A stretch of 64,000 nt of DNA from Quillaja saponaria. Its lineage: Eukaryota > Streptophyta > Magnoliopsida > Fabales > Quillajaceae. Below the pieces are notes generated by a model that saw only the letters and a program-made list of their open reading frames with translations, was not told the origin of the DNA and searched no databases. Positions 23,126 to 34,185 of the stretch are shown here, one piece after another (position 1 is the first letter of the stretch; each line of letters starts with the position of its first letter). The position numbers and the translations under genes were made by a program. Location: assembly GCA_029379385.1 (NCBI GenBank), contig CM055605.1, positions 8,343,001 to 8,407,000 on the forward strand, given 5' to 3'.

Positions 23126-23371
23126 ATAGTCTTTTCAGTGAATTAAAAAAGTAAAATTTGATGCCAGAGTAGGCTACCAGCCAAGTGATCCTTTCTTCTC
23201 AATCTCTTGTATTCAAATCCATACTTCTCTGACTCTTTGAAAAATATTAACTCTCTCAATGATTTTTTCATTTGATTTGGAAAATCAATTTTATAAATAT
23301 GTCACCCAAGAAACTTCTGTTCTGTCCTTGAGACAACTTTGTTCTGTTTCTAAAAAAAGTGGAAGTTTAAA

Positions 23372-26300
23372 ATGATCCCACAAAGGCCATTGCTCCTACT
23401 TTTCGTAAGTACCTTAGCATCATTTACCACATGTTTTGGCAGTTTCAAAGAGGACCTAGCTGTGACTAATAATAAATACATGCCTCACTATGTGAAACAG
23501 CCTGAAAGTTTTGGTCTGATTTCAAGGTTCAATCGAGCTATCCCTCTTTCAGTTTCGTCAAAAATGGTTAGTGTTGATGATTATGGAGCCAAAGGTGATG
23601 GAGGAGATGATGCCAAGGTAACAATTTTTGATTATAAATGTTTAGTCTTTCTGGTGTTTGGGTGTCTAAAAATGTTGTTGCTTTGTTTCCTTTAGGCATT
23701 TGAGGAAGCTTGGAATAAGGCTTGTTCTGAAAGGGTGGATCTTGTTGTCCCTAAGTACAGGACTTATCATCTTAAGCCAATCATATTCTATGGTCCTTGC
23801 CACTCTAATTTTGTATTGAAGGTAGTTACATAATAGTTGTTTTTTTTCATGAATTGGATACAAAGTAAAATAAATTGTTCTGTTTTCCTACTAATTAAAA
23901 CCTCATTGTAGATCTATGGAACAATCAAAGCCTCTATAAATATATCAGATTATGAAAAAGACAGACGTCATTGGCTTCTGTTTAAGAACTTAACAAATTT
24001 CAGAGTTGAAGGTGGTGGCATCATCAATGGCAATGGAAGAAAATGGTGGGAGAACTCTTGCAAAATCAACAAAACCCTTGTCTGTAATTTCTTGAAATTC
24101 TCAACTTCATTCATGAGCTTTTCTTTTTGTTAGTTCTAAACTACCATTCTCATTTGTTTCCTTTCCTTCCATTGTTTCACAGCCTTGCAAGCACCCGCCA
24201 ACTGTAAGTTCATTGATCATGTTCATCTTGACAAAGTTTACCTAAATTTTCCCACCTCACTTTCTAGGAAATTTTTGTTGTTTTGTAGGCTGTAACTTTC
24301 TCAGAATGCAACAACTTGAGAGTGAAAAATTTGAGGATCCAAAATCCACAACAAATGCATCTATCATTTGGGAATTGTGTCAATGTCAAAGTTTCAAATC
24401 TCATCATAACAGCACCAGGGGATAGCCCTAACACTGATGGGATTCATGTCACAGGAACACAAAATATTCAAATAAAAAAATGTGTCATTGGGACAGGTAA
24501 ATGGTAATCCAGGAAAAGGAACTAACAAAAGGAAATCGGTTGTTGATCATCTGAGCTAATTTTGCTAGAATATTGATTGTAGGTGATGACTGTATTTCAA
24601 TCAAAAGTGGCTCAACGAATGTGAAAGCAACTGATATTGTTTGCGGTCCGGGACATGGAATCAGGTTGGCAACATAACTATGACTAGCTTTGTACCTAAC
24701 TATGTTCTACTAAATTAAATCTGCATTCTTCGTATACTTTGCAGCATTGGAAGTTTAGGAGCTGGAAATTCAGAAGCTAATGTCTCAAATGTGTTGGTCA
24801 ATAGAGCAAAGCTATCAGGAACTACTAATGGAGTGAGGATAAAGACTTGGCAGGTAAGACTTTTTCAAATATCCAATATTGTACAATTTACAGTTCAACT
24901 AATTGTTTCACTATTGCTGATCTACCAAGTTCTGTTACAGAACTTCACCTACATATAATTACCTTCCAAAATTCAACTGCTGACCTACACATGGCCTAGA
25001 AAAATTTAACTACCAACAAACTGGCCTTCTCAAGTTTTACCAGCCTACCAATTTCTACCTTCTTCACCCCAAGTCAACAATATAACATAAAACCAGTACT
25101 ATTTGTTTGAACTTACTTCTGTAGATCTCTTTGTTAAGAAATAGATTTACTTACGGAAAATTTTATGTGCATGTGTGTCCCACCTATTCATCTAACTACT
25201 CTCTCTTTGTTAAGAATAGGCCTGTTAATGATGTGAACTGTTCATGAACAATGTGAACAAGCTAGGTAAAGACTCCCTTGAACTCGGTTTGTTTTCTATT
25301 CGATCTCGAGCTTGATCTTTATTTTCTAATCGATCTCAAGCTTGATCTTTATTTTAAACTCGTTTAGTAAACAAGTCGAGTTTGAATTTTGTAAAGCTCT
25401 ACTCGTAAATTCACAAGCCCACCACGTAAACTCAAATTAGATATGAAGACTTCGGTCCTAGTGGTGGCTTCAGTTAGTGAGGCGATTTACCACTGAGAGG
25501 AGGCAGGTTGTGTGTTTACTGCCTTTGAAACTTCGGGGATAAATAGACAGGGAGACTTTGAGCTTTTTGGTGGTCTCGAATTAGAATTCCAATGACTTGG
25601 AATGACGGATGGAGGCCGCAGACGGTGGCAGACTGGCAGTGGAGGCAAATTTACGACTATTTTATTTTTATTGTTATTGCTAGGATGGTGGAATGTTTGC
25701 ATGGAAGATTATGATTATACTTGACGGCGGTGACGGGTGTAATGTAGGGATAGATTTTTTTTTAAAATGAGACGAACATTAAGCTCTGATATAGGACCAA
25801 CTGATATTTTAATAGAAAGACAACAATATTATTTCATCAAAAAGAATTTAATAACACTAGGGGTCATGAACCCTAATTCCTAATGTTATAAAAAGTAAAT
25901 TTAGAATTCTAATAAAAAAAAATGAAAATCCTAATAAACTATTAAAATTATAAATTAAATTCTAATTTAACATAATTATAATCACATTTTAAAATAAATA
26001 ATAATTTATAATTAATTCTAATTTTCATAATTAGGTTATACATCAACATATGTCATTAAATTAGGCAAATAATATGTGCAAATTGGGTGGAACAAACCTA
26101 TAATATGTGCAAATTGGGTGGAACACACCTATAACATTAGTGGTGCTGAGCACATGTAGAGCCACCTTTAGAATAAACAGATTTTTGTGTTCATGTTTAC
26201 ATGTCAAAATTAGAGTTATATGGGGAATAGTTAATGAGAATTGTTGAATATAAGAAGAATATATATTAGAAGAATATATATTCAAATGATTTTCAATATA

Positions 26301-29300
26301 CAAGAGGGAGCCTGTATTTATAGGCCAAAGTGTTTAACCTAACATAGTGAACCTAGACTAAATATCAACCAAATACGCAATACAAATTACACAGAAATAA
26401 GGAAACTAGAAATAAGGAAAGAAACTATAAATAAGGAAATTTGACTCACTAATTAAGCTGCCTATATTTACACTCTAACACTCCCCCTCAAGCTGAAGCA
26501 TAAAGATTATATGTTCCAAGCTTGTTGCATAGATATCGTAATCGATTTCCTGTCAAAGATTTTGTGAATAAGTCTGCTAACTGATCTTCTGATTTTGTAT
26601 ATGTAGTCTTGATTGTATTATCCATAAACTTCTCACGAACGAAATGACAGTCAACTTCTATATGTTTTGTTCGTTCATGAAAGATTGGATTTGATGCAAT
26701 ATGTAATGCAGCTTGATTATCATATACTAACTCCATAGGCTGTGAGTGCTGAAATACAAGTTCGTCTAATAGATTTTTCAGCCAAACTAACTCAGCAGTG
26801 GTATGAGTCATGGCCCTATATTCAGATTCAGCACTGGATCTTGCAACAACAATCAGCTTTTTACTTTTCCATGAAACAAGATTTCCACCCAGAAATATAC
26901 AGTATCCTGTAGTAGATCTTCTGTCAAATTGAGAGTCTGCCCTATCAGCATCGCTATAACCTTGAACTGGAGTAGAATTATGTTTATGGACTAATATATG
27001 ACCACGACCATGTCCTTGAACTAGAGTGTGCCCATGATTCTTATATAATAATCTCTTTCCGGGTGCAGTTTTAAGGTATCTTAGGATACGAATAACATCA
27101 TTCTAATGAGATGTTCGAGGCTGAGAAAGAAATTGGCTAACCATACTAGTTACAAAAGCAATATCTGGTCTAGTGACTGTGAGATAATTCAGCTTACCAA
27201 CAAGACGTCTATATTGCTCAGGATTAGTCAGTAGCTCCCTCTCATCTGGTACAAGTTTAGTATTGGGATCCATAGGAGTATCTACAGGTTTGGAATCCAA
27301 CATACCTATATCACTCAAGACATCCAGACAATACTTTCTTTGAGAAAGGCAAATACCCAATTGTGATCTTGCAACATTGATCCCCAAAAAGTATTTTAGT
27401 TGTCCTAAGTCTTTAGTTTGAAACTTAGACTGTAGGAATGATTTCAATTGTTGAATCCCATGATTATCATCACCTGTAATTACAATATCATCCACATATA
27501 CAATTAAAAGAATTCTACCATTAGGTGTATGTTTATAGAAAACTGAGTGATCAACAGTACACCTCCGAAGGCCAAAACTAAGAACAACTTCACTGAATCT
27601 ACCAAACCAAGCTCTAGGAGATTGCTTTAAGCCATATAGAGACTTTTTCAATCGACACACCATACCGGACTCCCCCTGAGCAACAAAACCAAGTGGTTGC
27701 TCCATAAAGACTTCTTCATCAAAATCACCATGTAAGAAAGCATTTTTTATGTCCAATTGATAGAGTGGCCAATCAAAAATAGCAGCTAGAGATATAAATA
27801 CCCTGACAGATGTAATTTTAGCTACGGGAGAGAAAGTTTCTGAATAATCCACACCATAGACCTGAGTGTAGCCTTTTGCTACCAATCTAGCCTTTAAGCG
27901 ATCAACAGAACTATCAGGATGAACTTTTATAGTTTATACCCATTTACAGCCAACAGTCGATTTTCCAGAAGGTAAAGAGACCAGTTCCTAAGTACCATTA
28001 GTATGTAAGGCGTTCATTTCATCAATCATGGCCTGTCGCCACCCGGGATGAGCAAGAGCATCACTATTGGACTTTGGAACAGAAATAGAAGACAAAGAGG
28101 AGACAAATGCATAATATGGTGAAGATAAACGATGATAACTCAAAAAAGTATAAATAGGATAAGGATTACGAGTTGAACGAGTACCTCTTCGTAAAATAGG
28201 TGGTGAAGCAAGATCCGAGGCACGGGAAAGTGTTGGGACAGAAGGTAAGTCATCAGGTACATCAACAGTGTCTGCTAGAAGATCAGGTAGTGGTGCAGAG
28301 GATATACAGTCATTTGGTCCAAGATAAGGAACCGGAAGAGCTTCAGAGATAGAAGGTGACTCAGGAATAGTCGAGGGAAAGAATGAAGATTCCTCAAAAA
28401 ATGTAACATCAGCAGAGATAAAGTAACGATTCTTATCTGGACAGTAACATTTATACCCTTTTTGAAGGCGAGAATAACCCAAGAAGATGCACTTAAATGA
28501 TTTGGAAGAGAGTTTATCCTGTCCAGGTGTTAGATCATGAACAAAATAAATGCAACCAAAGATATGAAGCGGAAGTGAATATAAGGGATGATTAGGAAAG
28601 ATGATAGAATATAGAATTTTGTTATGCAATGTAGAAGATAGCATGCGATTAATAAGGTAGCATGCAGTAAGTACAGTTTCACTCAAAAACCGAAGTGGAA
28701 CATGACCATGAAGTAATAGAGTGCGAGCTGTTTCAATTAAATGTCTGTTTTTGCGCTCAGCAACTCCATTTTGTTGAGGAGTGTGAGAACAAGATGATTG
28801 ATGCAGCATACCTTGAGATGTCATAAAGTGCTGAAATGATGTAGAAAAATATTCACGTGCATTGTCACTACGCAAAATACGAATAGAAACACCAAATTGT
28901 GTTTTAATTTCAGCACAAAACTGTTGGAATATAGAAAATAACTTAGAACGATTTTTCATTAAAAATAACCACGTGCAACGAGAATAGTCATCAATAAAAG
29001 TTACAAAATACTGAAATCCCAAAGATGAACTAACACGACTAAGATCCCAAACATCAGTATGAACAAGATGAAAGGGAGACTCTGTTCTAAAACGACTATG
29101 CTTTGGAAACGAAACACGTGTGTGCTTGCCAAGCTGACACGACTCACAATTTAAAGATGACAGATGTGACAAACGAGGAACCATCTTCTGAAGCTTGGAT
29201 AAACTAGGATGACCCAACCAACTGTGAATGAGAATAGGTGACACATCTGTAGAGCAAGCCACTGAAGATGTAGGTAGTGTGGTAAGATGGTAGAGGCCAT

Positions 29301-31615
29301 GTGACTCACGTCCTGTGCCAATTGTTCGTCCCGTATGTCGGTCCTGTATAGTAAAGGAATCATCAATGAAAGTGACAGAACAATTGAGAGAACGAGTCAA
29401 TTGACTAATAGAAATCAGACTAAATGAACATTCATGGACATAAAGTACAGTCTCTAAAGGCAAAGAAGATAATGGTGTAGCTTGACCTATACCTTTAACA
29501 ATAGTTGTGGAACCATTACCTATAGTGACAGTGGAAAGTGATGATGGATTACTAATACTAGAAAAAAATTTAGGATTACCAGATATGTGATCAGAGGCAC
29601 CAGAATCAAGAATCCAAGTGTCAGAAGAGGTCTGAGAAAGGCAAGCGACAGAATTACTATGAGAAGATTGCTGAGTAGCTTGATACTGTAGGAACTTATC
29701 ATATTCAGTAGCTGATAATGAGACATTAAGAGGTTTGTCTTTAGATGGTGAAACTTCAAGTGAATTGGCTGATTGAACAATATTAGCTGTAATACTTGGA
29801 TAACCAATCAGTTGGTAACACTTTTCCCTGATATGACCCATCCTGTTACAATGAGTGCACTGGAGACGTCCACGACCCCGACTTCCTCGACCACGACCTC
29901 CGCGAGTACTAGAGTGAGAGATCAATACTGAAGAATCAGGAGATGGATTCTCAACATGTGTTACTACCGGAGATGAGATACGTAACAACCGAGCAAACAC
30001 TTCTTCCATGGAAGGAATACTAGGACTAGCTAATATCTGATGGCGAACTGGATCAAGATCAGTTCGAAGGCCATATAGAGTGAGAATCATGAATAGCTTG
30101 TCCCTTTATGCCTCTTGGTCAGCCAGATCAGTAGTAAGAGGTAATATTTCAGCAAGTTCAGCTTTAACATTCTGAATCTTGCCCAAATAGGTGGACATAT
30201 CCTAATCAGCCTGCTTTAGATTCAACAGATTAGAGACCACAGTGTAAAAACATTGGATATCATTAGTGTATAAACTTCTGGCCCGTTTCCATAATTCAAA
30301 ACATGTCTTATATGCCCGAAAAATCTACAATATAGAAGGTTCAAGGGATGCCCAGAGTAAATTGCAAAATTGGGCATCGATCTTTTTCCAATTGAGTTGT
30401 TCAGGGGTTGGAATATCAGCAAATGATTTCGTGAGATGATTTTCATATCCCTGTCCCAGAAACCATAACTCAATAGATGCAGCCCAAGACAAATAATTAG
30501 ATTCATTCAATTTCTCAGTAGTAATAACAGGGGATCCAGAAAACACAGAGGTAAAAGTACTAGGTTTTGACATACCGATTTTAGATTTTTCAGAGGTAGA
30601 CATACCGATGAACAGGACCCCGATGAACAATAATTGTACTGCTGGAATGAAACGCAGCAATAGAGAGACACGCTAGAAAGAAACACATCGGAAAATAAAA
30701 ATTAGGATTTTTTCTCCCTAAGCTCTGATATCATATTGAATATAAGAAGAATATATATTCAGATGATTTTCAATATACAAGAGAGAGCCTCTATTTATAG
30801 GCTAAAGTGTTTAACCTAACTTAGTGAACCTAGACTAAATATCAACCAAATACGCAATACAAATTACACATAAATAAGAAAACTAGAAATAAGGAAAGAA
30901 ACTATAAATAAGGAAATTTGACTCACTAATTAAGCTGCCTATATTTACACTCTAACAAGAATAATATGATTGCTTTAAGTATTACGACATTATTGAAAAT
31001 GGTGTCTTAATTCGATGAAAAATGATTCATGTAACTGACTATAATTAATTTAGAATTTAAAACTTAATTGACTTGAGCTAAGTTGTATGTTCACATAACA
31101 AAATTAATAAGCTATTCATTTTATTGTTTTCTTGGAATTCAGGGAGGTTCAGGCTATGCAAAAGACATCAAATTTCAAAATATAGCAATGCAAAATGTAA
31201 CAAATCCTATAATCATAAACCAAGATTATTGTGATCAGGAAAAGTCATGTTCGGAGCAGGTGAATAATATCTTGAGCTTAATGAGATTCGAATTTTTTTT
31301 TTCTTTAAAAAGAAAAATAAAAAACTTTTTTTAATAGAACATTATTAATATAATTTATTTAAATTGATCAAATTGCAGGTGAAAGCTGTGCAAGTTAGCA
31401 ATGTGGTGTACAAAAATATTGGAGGAACAAGTGCTTCAGAAGTAGTAATCAAATTTGAATGCAGCAAAAGCTTCCCCTGCAAAGGGATTTGGATGCAAAA
31501 TATAAATTTAGTACGTGAAGGAAATGGAAATGTCAAAGGTTCATGTGTTAATATTAGATATTCAAGTAGAGGAAAGATTTCTCCTCAATGCTTAATAGAG
31601 AAATTAACTTCATGA
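23372..31615 (+). CDS. Polygalacturonase (glycoside hydrolase family 28), nine exons
   Basis: Hydrolyses alpha-1,4-galacturonan of pectin in the cell wall. Exons: 23372-23617, 23696-23821, 23912-24079, 24183-24203, 24289-24496, 24583-24664, 24745-24853, 31143-31259, 31379-31615. They total 1,314 nt or 437 aa, a usual length for plant family members. All introns are GT..AG and phases agree. Exon 4 has only seven codons (PCKHPPT). A hydrophobic N-terminus ([18 protein letters not shown]) looks like a signal peptide. The four GH28 motifs are present: NTDG (235-238), GDD (257-259), GHG (280-282) and RIK (315-317), including all three catalytic Asp. Intron 7 is 6.3 kb because an antisense copia element landed in it; its splice sites are intact. 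The first Met of the open frame was chosen because the signal peptide follows directly. Endo versus exo action cannot be decided. Its upstream region is repeatedly duplicated to the left. Confidence 0.94.
26069..26130. repeat. 31-bp tandem duplication
   Basis: Two adjacent 31-bp units (26069-26099 and 26100-26130) differing at a single base, each containing AATATGTGCAAATTGGGTGG. It lies about 110 bp outside the copia left LTR. Confidence 0.95.
26242..26480 (-). repeat. Copia LTR (3' LTR of the element)
   Basis: 239 bp, TG...CA ends on the plus strand. It contains a local duplication of GAAGAATATATATT that is single in the other LTR. TATTTATAGGC may be part of its promoter region. Confidence 0.95.
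26488..30660 (-). pseudogene. Copia gag-pol polyprotein, one frame with about six stops
   Basis: Read on the minus strand, one continuous frame of about 1,390 codons covers gag (from 30660 or the inner Met at 30603), a CCHC knuckle [14 protein letters not shown] (about 29815-29856), protease [10 protein letters not shown] (about 29590), integrase ([18 protein letters not shown] near 28740), reverse transcriptase with YVDD (about 27495) and RNase H ([13 protein letters not shown] near 26650). There are no frameshifts, but in-frame stops occur at about 30325, 30200 and 30107, and at 27988-27990, 27934-27936 and 27103-27105. Most sit where the family has Gln or Trp, as expected from C-to-T decay of methylated DNA. 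The element is inactive as it stands. Confidence 0.93.
30734..30957 (-). repeat. Copia LTR (5' LTR of the element)
   Basis: 224 bp, ending CTCTAACA before the target duplication AGAAT. Its inner terminal dinucleotide has changed from the canonical TG/CA pair. Confidence 0.95.
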
Positions 31616-32705
31616 ATTGATGCACTGTCCACAAACTTTACACTACATAATTCAACAATAGAGTTCATTTCAGCAATCCTGTTTTTCTTATACTGGTGGG
31701 CTACCAACTTCAAATTTTTTTTTTTCCCGGCAGATAGAGAGAGTTCTGGAATCGAATCCGGGACTTGAGGTAAGGAAGAGCCTTAAGCTTAGTATGACTG
31801 ATTAATGACAGAGTTCATAGGTGAAACTGTGAAAACCTAATAATTAAATCCCAAAACAAACTGTTTGGTCCCAAAGTTGGCATGCCAGTAAAAGTAAGAG
31901 TACTAAAAAATCATTCTATTGTCTCATCTTTAAGCAGGTAGGTAATCTTTCTCATTCCTTTCCTTTTTCTTTTTCTTTATAGATATAAAAAGAAAAATAT
32001 TTCATTCAACAAGACTGAGTACAGTCAGCTATTAACAATGAGAATATAAACCGAGGAGCATACTCAAGCCAAGCTTTGAAAGGAAAATAAAAATAAAAAA
32101 TTGAGCATAAACTAAGGCATGGGCAACTCTATTAGCATTTTGTAGAGCAAATCTGAAATCCCTGGCTGAGATGCTTTAAGTCTTTAACAATGAAAATTAG
32201 GGGTTAGAAATAAGTTCTGGACATGTAATGAGGTGAATGGCATTCTGACAAATACCTTTCACCAGTATGCTGCTGAGCCATTGACATGACAAAGGTGGAA
32301 ATAAATATGGTTTATATATCAAGACAAGGCCGGAAACAAACTAAATTGCTTATAAGTTATAGCTTTGATTGTGGATCAAAGGCCCAGTGAGAATGAGAGA
32401 CAAAGAATTAGGAAAAAAAATTATTGCTAAAAGGATTATATTGTCAGACTGGTATGGGTTATTCTCCAAAGTCCAAGATTGATTACCATTTATTAGAGAG
32501 AGAGATTTAGGAGTGGGCTATTGTCCAACACAAAGTACAAGTTCAGGCAGACAAAAAGAACTCTTTGGGGGTAAAAGTTGGGAAGTTTCCTGAAGAAAAG
32601 GGTGAGTCTTACTTTCCTCAAACCCAATCACTTGTAAACCCATCTGCTGCTTCTCTCTGTCTCTCTATCTCTGCTGTATCAATTCTCAATCTTGTGTTTG
32701 GAAGG
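31616..32705. other. Intergenic region between polygalacturonase and LOG
   Basis: Holds the polygalacturonase 3' UTR and the LOG promoter and leader. The leader near 32640-32675 is pyrimidine-rich (CTCTCTGTCTCTCTATCTC). No separate gene or clear transposon was found. A GA-rich word, GAGAGAGAGATT, lies near 32494. Confidence 0.7.
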
Positions 32706-34185
32706 ATGGAAGGAGAAGTGAATGAACAGAGAAGAAAGTTCAAAAGAATATGTGTCTTCTGTGGAAGTAGAGCTGGATACAAGTCCAGGTTCAGTGATGC
32801 AGCTCTTGAGCTTGGAAAATTGCTGGTATTCATAGAAGCATAAGTAATTCCTCTGTTTCCAATTTTCTCCTCTATAGAGACCTTGCATGCAACTTAATTA
32901 TGTTTGTCTGCCTCAACAGATTGAGAGGAAAATTGATTTGGTTTATGGTGGAGGAAGCTTAGGCCTAATGGGTTTGATCTCTCAGACTGTTCTGAATGGA
33001 GGTTGCCATGTTCTTGGGTATATACCTTCCATCCAATATATATATCAGAATTACTATATCCTTTCACTTTGGTGTCTGTTTTACTTTATAAAATTTACAA
33101 CTATTTTTGTTTATCTTCTCTTTATTAGAGTGATTCCTAAAGCTCTTTTGCCCCCTGAGGTACTGTTTCATCCCCACAATACAATTATAAAGGTATGTAT
33201 TCTGCCATTAATCTAAAATCTTCCTGATCAAACCCCATATTCAGATATCAGGAGAAACCTATGGAGAAGTGAAAACAGTTGCAGACATGCATGAAAGGAA
33301 GTCAGAAATGGCTAAACATGCTGAAGCATTCATAGCACTTCCTGGTATTTATAACGGAATAATGAAAAAAAAATCCCGACTCTTAAATAATTCAAAATGC
33401 ATTCATACATATATTTACAGTTCAAGTGTCCAAATGATCAGGAGGTTATGGAACTATGGAAGAATTGCTAGAGATGATAACATGGTCTCAACTTGGAATA
33501 CATGATAAACCAGTAATTTTTCTTTCTTTCTTTGTTTTGTTTTTCAATTTTCTCCTAAAAAGTTAAAGATAACACGTGTTAAAGTTTTACTTCTGGTTTC
33601 TATCTTTCATGAGTTATTTTTTGTCTGAATTTTGAAACAGGTGGGATTGTTAAATGTAGATGGATACTACAATAGCTTGCTTGCTTTCTTTGATAAGGGA
33701 GTAAAAGAGGGTTTCATAGATGATTCTGCAAGGCATATTGTGGTTATAGCTAACACTGCAAAAGAACTCGTAAAGAAAATGGAGGTATATATAATATACA
33801 CGATAGTTGGAATAACATGCTAGTTTTCATTAATTAACAAAAATGCTTTACGCTATTTAGTAACAAAAAAGTAAACTCCAAATAGAACTCATATATTTAC
33901 TGTTAGAGAGTCGTATATATGGATCAAAATGTTCTGTGTAGATAGCCCAGCCTCTATATATATATATATATATTGTATTTAGTTGGACTGGTTGCTTAAT
34001 TATTGGAGAGGATGTGAGAACAAAACTTGCAAAAAAGAGTAAGAACAATATGTATTGTTCTTTTTATTGGGTTATTGCAGGAGTATGCACCAGTTCATGA
34101 CAAGGTAGCACCAAGACAAAGTTGGGAATTGGACCAACTATTACAGTCTACCGCAGTGGGGAACCCCCAATGTCTTAGATCATAA
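32706..34185 (+). CDS. LOG: LOG, cytokinin riboside 5'-monophosphate phosphoribohydrolase
   Basis: Releases free, active cytokinin from its nucleoside monophosphate in one step; a cytosolic or nuclear enzyme in known members. Exons: 32706-32825, 32920-33017, 33129-33159, 33245-33344, 33442-33512, 33641-33784, 34081-34185, totalling 669 nt or 222 aa. The exon layout and length are usual for the family. Signature residues are present: ICVFCGS near the N-terminus, [13 protein letters not shown], the ADMHERK segment with its conserved Arg, and PGGYGTMEE (116-124) with the conserved Glu. Together these line the nucleotide site in the lysine-decarboxylase-like fold. The start at 32706 is preferred over an in-frame ATG at 32565 because the family begins 10-15 residues before ICVFCGS. 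A very short exon 3 (31 bp) completes the [10 protein letters not shown] part. Which LOG paralogue it is cannot be settled here. Confidence 0.96.

Larger units (their letters stand above)
26242..30957 (-). mobile_element. Ty1/copia LTR retrotransposon, complete, antisense in intron 7
   Basis: A full-length 4,716-bp element. The LTRs are 26242-26480 and 30734-30957, flanked by a perfect 5-bp target duplication AGAAT (26237-26241 and 30958-30962). The left LTR starts TGTTGAATAT and ends ACTCTAACA; the right one starts with TA instead of TG. On the minus strand the primer-binding site TGATATCAGAGC next to the right LTR resembles the initiator-Met tRNA type, and a polypurine tract CTTGAGGGGGAG sits next to the left LTR (26481-26493). 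Domain order is gag, protease, integrase, reverse transcriptase, RNase H, which defines the copia class. LTRs are about 95% alike apart from a roughly 15-bp duplication in the left one. Confidence 0.97.
24854..31142 (+). other. Intron 7 of the polygalacturonase gene
   Basis: Starts GTAAGAC and ends TTGGAATTCAG. Besides the copia element it holds a 240-bp stretch rich in GTTCATGAACA, CTCGAGCTTGATC and AAACAAGTCGAG words (about 25210-25440), typical of dispersed plant repeats. There is a G-rich patch with no recognised identity (25440-25760), AT-rich DNA, and a perfect-order 31-bp tandem pair at 26069-26130. Confidence 0.9.

Noticed and set aside
24854..31142. Polygalacturonase as a transposon-killed pseudogene
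   Set aside because: The copia element lies between good GT and AG sites, phases on both sides agree, and all catalytic motifs are present.
32565..32705. N-terminal extension of LOG from an upstream in-frame ATG
   Set aside because: The extra 47 residues have no family counterpart and include a pyrimidine-rich leader; the Met at 32706 fits the family start.
33857..34048. Minus-strand open frame over LOG intron 6
   Set aside because: It is an intron shadow with a TA microsatellite and no motif.
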